Source of the DNA: Cellulomonas sp. HZM
Lineage (GTDB): Bacteria > Actinomycetota > Actinomycetes > Actinomycetales > Cellulomonadaceae
Assembly: GCF_000708885.1 (NCBI RefSeq)
Contig: NZ_JEOE01000025.1
Span: 1 to 38,453 of the forward strand
Length of the DNA: 38,453 nucleotides
Direction: 5' to 3'
How positions within the stretch are numbered: the stretch's first letter is position 1; each line of letters starts with the position of its first letter. The notes beneath the pieces are model-generated. The model did no database searches, was not told the DNA's origin, and was given only the letters and a program-made list of their open reading frames with translations. The position numbers were made by a program, and so were the translations under genes. Below are positions 13,758 through 20,966 of this stretch, one piece after another.

Positions 13758-15338
13758 TCAGCAGCGCGTGCCGTCCGCTGGCACCGTGCCGTCGACGAGG
13801 AACGCGTCGACCACCTTCGCGATGCACGTGTTGTCCTTGCGGTACGCGGTGTGCCCCTCGCCCTGGTAGGTGAGCAGGACGCCCGACGAGAGCGTCGTCG
13901 CCAGGCTCTGCGCCCACGCGTACGGGGTCGCCGGGTCGTTCGTGGTGCCGACGACGAGGATCGGCGGCGCGCCCTGCGCCGAGTAGTCCTTCAGGCCGCC
14001 GACCTCGGGCACCGCCCAGTCGGCGCACGAGGTCCCGCCGTAGGAGAAGAACTGGCCGACCGTGGGCGCGACCGCCTCGACCTGCTTCGCCTCGGCGCGC
14101 ATGGTCGCGAAGTCGTCGCTGGAGCGCTGGTCGAGGCAGTTGATCGCGCGGAACGCCTCCATCGCGTTGGTCGTGTAGTGCCCCGACTGGTCGCGGTCGT
14201 AGTACACGTCGGACAGCGCGAGCAGCACCGTGCCGTTGCCGGAGACGATCGCGGCACGCAGCGCGACCGTGAGCGTCGGCCAGAAGCTCTTCGAGTACAG
14301 CGCGACGGCGATGCCCGAGAACGCGAGCGACTGCGTGAGGCGCCGGTCGGAGCTGGTGGGCAGCGGGTTGGCGCGCGCGCGGTCCAGCAGCGCACGGACC
14401 TGCTGCATGCCATCGTCGACCGAACCCGTCAGCGGGCACTTGCTGCCGCCCTGGCAGTCCTTCACGTACGCGCGCAGCGCGCCCTCGAAGCCGGCGGCCT
14501 GGCCCTGGTCCACCTCGTCGGAGGTCAGCGTCGGGTCGAGCGCGCCGTCGAGCACGAGGCGCGCGGACCGCTGCGGGAACAGCGCCGCGTACGTCGCGCC
14601 CAGCTTGGTCCCGTAGGAGAAGCCCAGGTAGTGCAGCTCGTCGTCGCCCACCGCTGCGCGCAGCACGTCGAGGTCCTTGGCGGCCGCGACGGTGTCGACG
14701 TGGCCCAGCCCGGAACCGGTGTTCTTCAGGCACTGCACGCTGAAGTCGGCCGTCATGTCGATCATCTGCTGCAGCCCGGCGTCCGTGCTGGTGTCCGGGT
14801 CGAACGCGTACAGCTTGTCGAGCGCGGCGTCGCCCACGCACTTCACGGCGGGCGTCGAGCGCTGCACGCCGCGCGGGTCGAAGCCGACGATGTCGTACGC
14901 CTTGAGCAGCTTCGGGGTGACCTGGCCCGCGAGCTGCGGCACGAAGTCCACGCCCGAGCCGCCCGGGCCGCCGGGGTTGACGAGCAGCGAGCCGATCCGG
15001 TCGCCGCTCGCCTGGTGCCGTGCGACCGCGAGCTGCATCGACGGGCCCGACGGGTCGTCGTAGTCCACCGGGACGCGCAGCGTGCCGCACTGGCCCTCGT
15101 CGCACTTCTTCCACTCGATGGTCTGCGTGTAGAACGGCGCGAGCGCGGCGGGCACGTCGCTGGGTGCGGCCGACGAGCCGGACGTGGCGGTCGGGGACGA
15201 CTGGTGCTTGGCGGGGACGGAGCAGCCCGCGAGCAGCAGGGCGGCGACCGCGAGCAGGGCGGCGAGGGCGCGAGGGCGGGGCACCCGACGAGGGTAGACG
15301 GCCCGCGCGCGCATCGGGCCCGGGCGTGCGGCGCTCAT
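13758..15338 (-). CDS. Secreted lipoprotein alpha/beta hydrolase, TAP-like peptidase (S33 family)
   Basis: This encodes 526 residues. The N-terminus has Arg-rich residues, a hydrophobic core (ALAALLAVAALLLAG) and a lipobox with Cys39. The hydrolase part shows an oxyanion-region motif NPGGPGGSG (121-129), FDPRG, the nucleophile elbow GFSYGTK with S241, and a C-terminal TAP-like domain with D468 (VVGTTNDPATP) and H496 (GEGHTAY). This matches the mycelial tripeptidyl aminopeptidase family of actinobacteria, anchored outside the cell. The ATG at 15338 overlaps the holB stop (ATGA), which fixes the start and makes the signal region unusually long (38 residues). Aminopeptidase activity is inferred from the family. 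Confidence 0.9.
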   Translation of the reverse strand: MSAARPGPMRARAVYPRRVPRPRALAALLAVAALLLAGCSVPAKHQSSPTATSGSSAAPSDVPAALAPFYTQTIEWKKCDEGQCGTLRVPVDYDDPSGPSMQLAVARHQASGDRIGSLLVNPGGPGGSGVDFVPQLAGQVTPKLLKAYDIVGFDPRGVQRSTPAVKCVGDAALDKLYAFDPDTSTDAGLQQMIDMTADFSVQCLKNTGSGLGHVDTVAAAKDLDVLRAAVGDDELHYLGFSYGTKLGATYAALFPQRSARLVLDGALDPTLTSDEVDQGQAAGFEGALRAYVKDCQGGSKCPLTGSVDDGMQQVRALLDRARANPLPTSSDRRLTQSLAFSGIAVALYSKSFWPTLTVALRAAIVSGNGTVLLALSDVYYDRDQSGHYTTNAMEAFRAINCLDQRSSDDFATMRAEAKQVEAVAPTVGQFFSYGGTSCADWAVPEVGGLKDYSAQGAPPILVVGTTNDPATPYAWAQSLATTLSSGVLLTYQGEGHTAYRKDNTCIAKVVDAFLVDGTVPADGTRC

Positions 15339-16471
15339 CCCTGGGGCCGCAGCGCGATCGTCATGGCCTCGACCGCGAGCAGCGGTGCGACGTTGCCCGC
15401 GAGCCGCGTCCGCGCCTCGCCCACGGCGTCCATGCGGCGCAGCGTCTGCTCGGGCGTGCTGCGGCGCGCGAGGTCCTGGACCGCGGCGTCGTGCTGCACG
15501 TTGACGAGGCCGACGTCCGCACCGAGCTGCACCACCAGCACGTCCCGGTAGAGCGAGAGCAGGTCGACCATCGCGCGGTCGAGCACGTCACGCTGCGCAC
15601 GCGTCGCCCGCCGCTTCTGCTCCTCCTCGAGCGCGCGGACCTGCGCGCGCACGGGCGGCGGCAGGGTCGCGGCGCCCTCGGCGCCCAGCGAGCGCAGCAA
15701 CGCGGCCCGCTCGCCGGCGTCGCGCTCCTCCGTCGCGGCCTTCGCGTCCGCCTGCGCGGTCGTGACGAGCTCCCCGGCGGCGAGCACCGCGTCCCCGACC
15801 CCCCGGATGCGCGAGGCCACCGCGAGCACCGCATCACGCCGTGCACGCGCCTGCGGGTCTCGCGCGAGCCGCCGCGCGATGCCGACGTGCGACTGCGCCG
15901 CGCGCGCCGCCGTCTCGGCGACCGCCGGGTCCACCCCGTCCCGCCCGACGAGCAGCGCGACGACGGCGTCCACCGGCGGAACCCGCAGCGCGACCGAGCG
16001 CGAGCGCGAGCGCAGCGTCACGAGCACGTCCTGCGGGCTCGGGGCGCACAGCATCCACACGGTGCGCGGCGCCGGCTCCTCGATCGCCTTGAGCAGCGCG
16101 TTGCCGCTGGTCTCGTTGAGGCGGTCCGCGTCCTCGACGACGATCACGCGCCAGCGCCCCTGCGACGGCGAGCGCTGCGCGAGCTCGACGAGCGGGCGCG
16201 CGACCTCGGCGCGGATCACGACGCCCTCGGTCGCGACCACCGTGACGTCCGGATGGGTGCCGCCGAGCGTCGTCGTGCAGTCGTGGCAGTGCCCGCAGCC
16301 GCCGTGCACGCACTGCAGAGCCGCGGCGAAGGCGCGCGCCGCGTTCGAGCGGCCCGACCCGGGCGGGCCGGTGAGGAGCCAGGCGTGCGTCATCGCCGAC
16401 GGGTCCTCGATCGCGTTGCGCAGCACCGCGACCGCGGGCTCCTGGCCCACGAGCTCGTCCCACACGGTCAC
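15335..16471 (-). CDS. holB: DNA polymerase III subunit delta'
   Basis: This encodes 378 residues from a GTG that overlaps the tmk stop by 4 bp. It is the clamp-loader delta' subunit, an AAA+ family protein. DELVGQEPAVAVLRNAI leads to the P-loop position GPPGSGRS (35-42). A four-cysteine zinc module follows (C54, C59, C62, C65), then VIVVEDADRLNETSGNALLK, EEPAPRTVWMLCAPSPQDVL and SRSRSVALRVP. The P-loop has Arg in place of the catalytic Lys, consistent with delta' not binding ATP in well-studied clamp loaders. The tmk-holB pairing is common in bacteria. Confidence 0.95.
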   Translation of the reverse strand: MTVWDELVGQEPAVAVLRNAIEDPSAMTHAWLLTGPPGSGRSNAARAFAAALQCVHGGCGHCHDCTTTLGGTHPDVTVVATEGVVIRAEVARPLVELAQRSPSQGRWRVIVVEDADRLNETSGNALLKAIEEPAPRTVWMLCAPSPQDVLVTLRSRSRSVALRVPPVDAVVALLVGRDGVDPAVAETAARAAQSHVGIARRLARDPQARARRDAVLAVASRIRGVGDAVLAAGELVTTAQADAKAATEERDAGERAALLRSLGAEGAATLPPPVRAQVRALEEEQKRRATRAQRDVLDRAMVDLLSLYRDVLVVQLGADVGLVNVQHDAAVQDLARRSTPEQTLRRMDAVGEARTRLAGNVAPLLAVEAMTIALRPQG

Positions 16472-17121
16472 GCCGCGACCCCGATCAGCGAGGCGACGCG
16501 CGCACGCACGGCACCGGCCAGGTCGTCTGCCGGCCGCGCGGCGTCGAGCACCAGCCAACGACCCTCGTCGGCCGCGGCACGGTCCAGGAACGCCTGCCGG
16601 GTGCGGCGGTGGAACTCGTCGCCCGCGCGCTCGAGCCGGTCCGGGTCCCCCGTGAGCCGCGTGCGCGCCACGGCCGGGTCGAGGTCCAGCAGGACGGTCA
16701 GCGCCGGGAGCAGGCCTCCGGTGGCCCACAGCGAGAGCTGCTCCACCTCGTCGGCCCCCAGGTCCCGGCCGCTGCCCTGGTACGCGACCGACGAGTCCAG
16801 GTACCGGTCCGTCACCACGACCGCGCCGCGTTCGAGGGCCGGGCGCACGAGCGAGGCGACGTGGTGCGCGCGGTCCGCGGCGTACAGCAAGGCCTCCGTC
16901 CGCGGGTCCATGTCCTCGCCGTGCAGCACCGCGTCCCGCAGCGTCTGGCCGAGCGGGGTGCCGCCCGGCTCGCGGGTCACGACGACCTCACGTCCGTGGG
17001 CGCGCAGCCACGCGGCGAGCAGCCCGACCTGGGTGGACTTGCCCGCCCCGTCACCGCCCTCGAAGGACACGAACACGCCGCCTGCCGTCACGCCCGCAAG
17101 GGTAACGGCGCCCCCTGACAT
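16468..17121 (-). CDS. tmk: Thymidylate kinase
   Basis: This encodes 217 residues. It phosphorylates dTMP to dTDP with ATP in the cytoplasm. Motifs are complete: P-loop FEGGDGAGKST (20-30), TREPGGTPLGQTLRDAVL, the DRY-type substrate motif VVTDRYLDSSVAYQG, and LLDLDPAVARTR before the lid region. The chosen ATG at 17121 gives a ten-residue extension before a possible GTG (VTAGGVFVSFEGG). Neither start has a strong ribosome site. It heads the coupled run tmk-holB-hydrolase. Confidence 0.96.
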   Translation of the reverse strand: MSGGAVTLAGVTAGGVFVSFEGGDGAGKSTQVGLLAAWLRAHGREVVVTREPGGTPLGQTLRDAVLHGEDMDPRTEALLYAADRAHHVASLVRPALERGAVVVTDRYLDSSVAYQGSGRDLGADEVEQLSLWATGGLLPALTVLLDLDPAVARTRLTGDPDRLERAGDEFHRRTRQAFLDRAAADEGRWLVLDAARPADDLAGAVRARVASLIGVAA

Positions 17122-17154
17122 GGGAGCCGCACGAGCCGCACGAACCGACAGAGC

Positions 17155-18159
17155 TCACTCGCCCGGGTAGACGACCCCGACCTGAGCACGCACCTGGTCC
17201 ATCGTGCGCATCACGTCGAGCGTGCCCTGCCACGTCATGCGCGGGCTCTCGGTCGCGCCCTCCGCGACCCGGCGCGCGACCTCGGCGGCCTGGAACTGCA
17301 GCCCCTTCGGCCCCGGCTGGTCGAAGGTCCACGTGCGCCCGTCGCGCCGCTGCACGCGGAACGACGAGATGCCGTAGAAGTCGCCCGCCACCGAGATGAA
17401 CCCCTCGGTGCCGGAGATCGACGCGATCGTCGGCGTCTTGGCCCACAGCGTGGTGTGCAGCGTCGCCTGCGTGCGCTCGCCGTACGACAGCACCATCGAG
17501 ATCTGCCCGTCGACGCCCGTCTCGGTGAGCGTGCCGACGGCCTGCACCGAGTCCGGGACACCGAGGAAGTCGTGCGCGAACGACACCGGGTAGACGCCCA
17601 GGTCGAGCAGCGCGCCGCCCGCGAGCGCGGGGTCGTACAGGCGCGAGCGCGGGTCGAACGCCATGAACTGCCCGTGGTCGGCGGTGAGGTTGACGATGTC
17701 GCCGATCTCGCCCGCGTCGATCACCTGGTGCAGCGCGGACACGTGCGGCAGGAACCGCGTCCACATCGCCTCCATGACGAACACGCCCGCCTCGCGCGCG
17801 GCGTCCAGCACCTCGCGCGCCTCGGCCTCGTTGCGCGTGAACGCCTTCTCGACGAGCACGTGCTTGCCGGCGCGGATCGCGAGCAGCGCGTGCTCGTGGT
17901 GCTCGGAGTGCGGCGTCGCGACGTAGACCGCGTCGACCTGCGGGTCCTCGACGAGCTCGCGGTACCCGGTGTGCGTCGTCGGGATGCCGTGCGCGGTGGC
18001 GAACCGCTCGGCGCGGTCCTTGTTGCGCGAGCCCACGGCGACGAGCTGCGCGCGCGTGTAGCGGTTGACGCCGTCGGCGAAGACGGCGGCGATGCCGCCG
18101 GCGCCGAGGATGCCCCAGCGGATCGGCGGTGCGGTGCGGGGATCCTCGGTGCGAGCCAT
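17155..18159 (-). CDS. Gfo/Idh/MocA family NAD(P)-dependent oxidoreductase
   Basis: This encodes 334 residues. The N-terminal Rossmann fold starts RWGILGAGGIAAVFADGV. VDAVYVATPHSEHHEHAL and GKHVLVEKAFTRN follow, the latter holding the catalytic-region lysine in EKA where most family members have EKP. The C-terminal dimerisation/substrate domain begins near MEAMWTRFLP and GEIGDIVNLTADHGQ, with GGALLDLGVYPVSFAHDFLG. The sequence is closest in style to the dihydrodiol/sugar-dehydrogenase-like branch found in many actinobacteria. The substrate is probably a sugar or polyol but is not determinable here. It stands alone, divergent from the FUSC-like gene. Confidence 0.9.
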   Translation of the reverse strand: MARTEDPRTAPPIRWGILGAGGIAAVFADGVNRYTRAQLVAVGSRNKDRAERFATAHGIPTTHTGYRELVEDPQVDAVYVATPHSEHHEHALLAIRAGKHVLVEKAFTRNEAEAREVLDAAREAGVFVMEAMWTRFLPHVSALHQVIDAGEIGDIVNLTADHGQFMAFDPRSRLYDPALAGGALLDLGVYPVSFAHDFLGVPDSVQAVGTLTETGVDGQISMVLSYGERTQATLHTTLWAKTPTIASISGTEGFISVAGDFYGISSFRVQRRDGRTWTFDQPGPKGLQFQAAEVARRVAEGATESPRMTWQGTLDVMRTMDQVRAQVGVVYPGE

Positions 18160-18245
18160 GCGCCCAACCTAGCGGGACGGCGCGCCTCCGCGTCACGCGT
18201 GGTGGGACAGTGGGCGCGGGCACGACGACAGGCGGCCGCGACAGG

Positions 18246-18307
18246 GACGGCGACGACGGCGACGACAGCAGCGGCGACGACGACAGGGGCGACGACGCGC
18301 GACGACG
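18246..18307. repeat. GGCGACGAC microsatellite-like stretch
   Basis: Irregular repeats of GGCGACGAC and GACGAC fill the divergent gap upstream of the FUSC-like gene. The frame is open through it, so an extended N-terminus is formally possible, but the ATG at 18321 has a good ribosome site. Confidence 0.6.
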
Positions 18308-18320
18308 GGAGGGCGACGGC

Positions 18321-19409
18321 ATGAGCGACTCGACGTCGTCGTCGGCCGCGACGCCCACCGCGCCACCGGACGCAGCCGGGCCGCTCGTCCCCGGCGGCCG
18401 GCTCGCCGCCGCGCTCGGCCTGCTGCTCGCGCCCGCCCTGGTCGTCGCCCTCTCCCCCTGGTACCCGGGCGCGTTCCTGCTCGTCCTCGGCGTCGCGCCC
18501 GGGCTGCTCGCGTGGACCCGCAGCACGCGCGACGGCGTGGTCGCGTCGCTCGTCACGGGCGCGCTCGTCGCGCTCGGGGTGGTGCTGAGCCCCTGGCCGC
18601 TCGCGGGTGCCGCGACGATGCTCGTGGTCGCGTGCGCCGTCGCGTGGGCTGCCCACCGCGGCGACCCCGGTGCGGGTCCGCTCGCCGCGACGCAGCTCGC
18701 GCTCGCGCTCGTCGCGCCACCGGCGCTCGAGCACCTCCCGGTCACGACGAGTGGTGTGCACGACCCCGTGCGGTTCGGCGTCGCGGGTGCGGCCATGGCG
18801 CTCGGCGGGCTGTGGGCGTGCGGCGTCGCGAGCGTGCTGCTCGGTGCGCTGCCGCGGCCGCTGCGGCTCGCCGCGCCCGTCGACCGGCGCGCCGCGGTGC
18901 TCTACGGCATCGCGCTCGCCCCGCTCTCGGCGGTCGGCACGTACGTCGCGATGCGCTGGTTCCCCGGGACGCACGTGTGGTGGGCGCTGCTCACGCTGTT
19001 CGTCGTGGTGCAGCCGACGTACGCCCGGGCCCGTGCGCGGGCGTGGGCCCGGTCCGCGGGGACGGTCGTCGGTGCGGTGGTCGCGGCGGTGCTGACGTTC
19101 GTCGTGCCCAGCGTGCAGGTGCTCGTCGTGCTCGGCGTGCTCGCGGGGGTCGTGTCTGTCGTCGCCAACCTGACGCGGCCGTACGCGCAGTACGCCGCGG
19201 TGCTCACCATCAGCGTCATCCTGGTGACGAGCGCCTCGGGCGACTCCGCGACTCTCGGGGTCGAGCGCGTCGCGCTCACGCTCGGCGCGTCGGCGATGGT
19301 GATGCTCGTGTTCGTCGTCGGCCGAGCGGTGCTGCTGCGCCGCCCGCCCGCGCAGGCCGACGGGCGCGCCGACGAGGGCGCCGCTGTGGGTCCCGCCGAT
19401 GCTGGCTAG
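18321..19409 (+). CDS. FUSC-like integral membrane protein
   Basis: This encodes 362 residues and about ten membrane segments. The ATG at 18321 follows GGGAGG with eight bases between. The C-terminal half carries a FUSC-type conserved block: GTYVAMRWFPGTHVWWALLT, VVQPTYARARARAWARSAGT, VANLTRPYAQYAAVLTISVI and ERVALTLGASAMVML. FUSC proteins (fusaric-acid-resistance and aromatic-acid-exporter types) are thought to export organic compounds, but the actinobacterial forms are mostly uncharacterised. Its stop lies nine bases before the GH13 gene, so both may be cotranscribed. Confidence 0.8.
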   Translation: MSDSTSSSAATPTAPPDAAGPLVPGGRLAAALGLLLAPALVVALSPWYPGAFLLVLGVAPGLLAWTRSTRDGVVASLVTGALVALGVVLSPWPLAGAATMLVVACAVAWAAHRGDPGAGPLAATQLALALVAPPALEHLPVTTSGVHDPVRFGVAGAAMALGGLWACGVASVLLGALPRPLRLAAPVDRRAAVLYGIALAPLSAVGTYVAMRWFPGTHVWWALLTLFVVVQPTYARARARAWARSAGTVVGAVVAAVLTFVVPSVQVLVVLGVLAGVVSVVANLTRPYAQYAAVLTISVILVTSASGDSATLGVERVALTLGASAMVMLVFVVGRAVLLRRPPAQADGRADEGAAVGPADAG

Positions 19410-19418
19410 CGTGGCGGG

Positions 19419-20726
19419 ATGAGCGGCTGGCGCGAGCACGCGATCTGGTGGGCGGTGTACCCCCTGGGCTTCGTCGGCGCAGAGCCGACGAAGCCCAGCA
19501 CGGGTGCGACGCCCGACGGCGCGGTGCGCGATGCGGCGGGCGAGGCCGCCGCCGAGGGTGTGCGGCACCGGCTCGGGCACGTCGTCGCGTGGCTCGACCA
19601 CGCGGTGCGGCTCGGGTGCTCCGGGATCCAGCTCGGCCCGGTGTTCTCGTCGTCGACGCACGGGTACGACACGACCGACTTCTTCTCGGTCGACCCGCGC
19701 CTGGGGGACGACGACGACCTGCGCCACCTGTGCGACGAGGCGCACGCGCGCGGGCTGCGCGTGCTGCTCGACGGCGTGTTCAACCACGTCGGCACCGACC
19801 ACCCGCTGTTCCAGGCAGCGCTCGCGGACCGCGACGCACCGGAGAACGCCCTGTTCCGCATCCACCACGACGTCCACGACATCGACGCCCAGGACCGCCC
19901 CACGTGGGACTGCTTCGAGGGCCACCGCCACCTCGCGACGCTCGACCACTCCTCGCCCCAGGTCGCGGACCTGGTGGTCGACGTCATGTCCCACTGGCTC
20001 GCCGCGGGGGCCGATGGCTGGCGGCTCGACGCCGCCTACGCCGTGCCGACCGGCTTCTGGGCGCCCGTGCTCGACCGCGTGCGCGCGCGGCACCCCGACG
20101 CGTACGTCGTCGGCGAGGTGATCCACGGCGACTACGTCGCGTTCGTCGAGGAGTCGCACGCGGACTCCGTGACCCAGTACGAGCTGTGGAAGGCCATCTG
20201 GTCCGCGATCCGCACGCGGAACTGGTGGGAGCTCGCGTGGGCGCTCGACCGGCACGACGGGTTCGTCGAACGGTTCGCGCCGTGGACGTTCGTGGGCAAC
20301 CACGACGTGACGCGCATCGCGTCGCAGGTGGGCGACGAATGGCTGGGGCACGCGCTCGCGGTCCTCATGACCGTGGGCGGCACGCCCGCGGTCTACTACG
20401 GCGACGAGCTCGCGCTGCACGGCGTGAAGGAGGAGCGCGAGGGCGGCGACGACGCGGTCCGCCCGCGCATGCCCGCGGCGCCCGACGACGTGCACGACGG
20501 CGGATGGGCGCTCGACCTGCACCGCGACCTCGTCGCGCTGCGTCGTCGCCACCCGTGGCTGCACCGCGCGACGACGCGCACGGTCGAGCTCGAGAACGAG
20601 CGGTTCTGCTACGAGGTGAGCGACGGGTCGTCGCGTCTGGTCGTCGGCCTGAACCTCACGGACGACGAGTGGCACGCGCCGGGCGTCGTGGTCGGTCCAC
20701 GCGGATGGGCCGTCGCCGAGGGCTGA
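19419..20726 (+). CDS. Glycoside hydrolase family 13 (alpha-amylase superfamily), cytoplasmic
   Basis: This encodes 435 residues with no signal peptide. The four conserved GH13 regions are all present: DGVFNHVG (D118, N122, H123), GWRLDAAY with nucleophile D204, VVGEVIHG with acid/base E233, and FVGNHDVTR with N294-H295-D296. It is short for the family, lacking long inserts, and ends in a small beta domain (SRLVVGLNLTDDEWHAPGVV). It probably acts on maltooligosaccharides or a related alpha-glucoside inside the cell; exact specificity is unclear. Codons 16-27 form a perfect 15-bp inverted repeat (19464-19498), making a strong early mRNA hairpin. The start has only a weak GGCGGG ribosome site. 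Confidence 0.92.
   Translation: MSGWREHAIWWAVYPLGFVGAEPTKPSTGATPDGAVRDAAGEAAAEGVRHRLGHVVAWLDHAVRLGCSGIQLGPVFSSSTHGYDTTDFFSVDPRLGDDDDLRHLCDEAHARGLRVLLDGVFNHVGTDHPLFQAALADRDAPENALFRIHHDVHDIDAQDRPTWDCFEGHRHLATLDHSSPQVADLVVDVMSHWLAAGADGWRLDAAYAVPTGFWAPVLDRVRARHPDAYVVGEVIHGDYVAFVEESHADSVTQYELWKAIWSAIRTRNWWELAWALDRHDGFVERFAPWTFVGNHDVTRIASQVGDEWLGHALAVLMTVGGTPAVYYGDELALHGVKEEREGGDDAVRPRMPAAPDDVHDGGWALDLHRDLVALRRRHPWLHRATTRTVELENERFCYEVSDGSSRLVVGLNLTDDEWHAPGVVVGPRGWAVAEG
19464..19498 (+). other. Perfect 15-bp inverted repeat within the 5' coding region of the GH13 gene
   Basis: CTGGGCTTCGTCGGC (19464-19478) and its exact complement GCCGACGAAGCCCAG (19484-19498) are separated by GCAGA. The stem starts 45 bases after the ATG. 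It encodes LGFVGAEPTKPS. It could slow translation, act as an attenuator-like element, or be a chance product of repeat insertion. Confidence 0.85.
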
Positions 20727-20789
20727 TCTCCGTGGGAGGCCGTGGGAGCCGAGGGCCCGCGGGCCCGCGCAACGTGGGAGCCGGAAACC

Positions 20790-20832
20790 TTGTGGTCCAC
20801 CACCTGCCTCCATATGTTCGGGAACCGTACAT
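20790..20832 (+). promoter_or_regulatory. GH64 gene promoter with overlapping 19-bp dyad
   Basis: TTGTGG (20790-20795), a 17-bp spacer and TATGTT (20813-20818) form a plausible promoter about 135 bp before the GTG of the glucanase. ATGTTCGG-GAA-CCGTACAT (20814-20832), an inverted repeat with one internal mismatch, covers the -10 and start region and looks like an operator. Three copies of CGTGGGAGNC lie upstream (20731, 20741, 20773), two of them CGTGGGAGCC; their TGGGAG core resembles a LacI/CebR half-site. A GGGCCCGCGGGCCC palindrome (20753-20766) may end the GH13 transcript. Confidence 0.45.
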
Positions 20833-20966
20833 TTCACCCGCGGCCCCATCGGGTCGCGGCCGTCGGCGGCCCGATCGCACCCCTCATGGGCCGCCACCGG
20901 ACGCACGCACGCGCCGTCGACGACGACGGCGTGCGCCCCCGCGTCCGACCGACGACTGGAGACGAC

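Noticed and set aside
20753..20766. GGGCCCGCGGGCCC as an independent operator
   Set aside because: It is a GC-only palindrome near the GH13 stop, expected fairly often at this GC content, and may only be a weak terminator.
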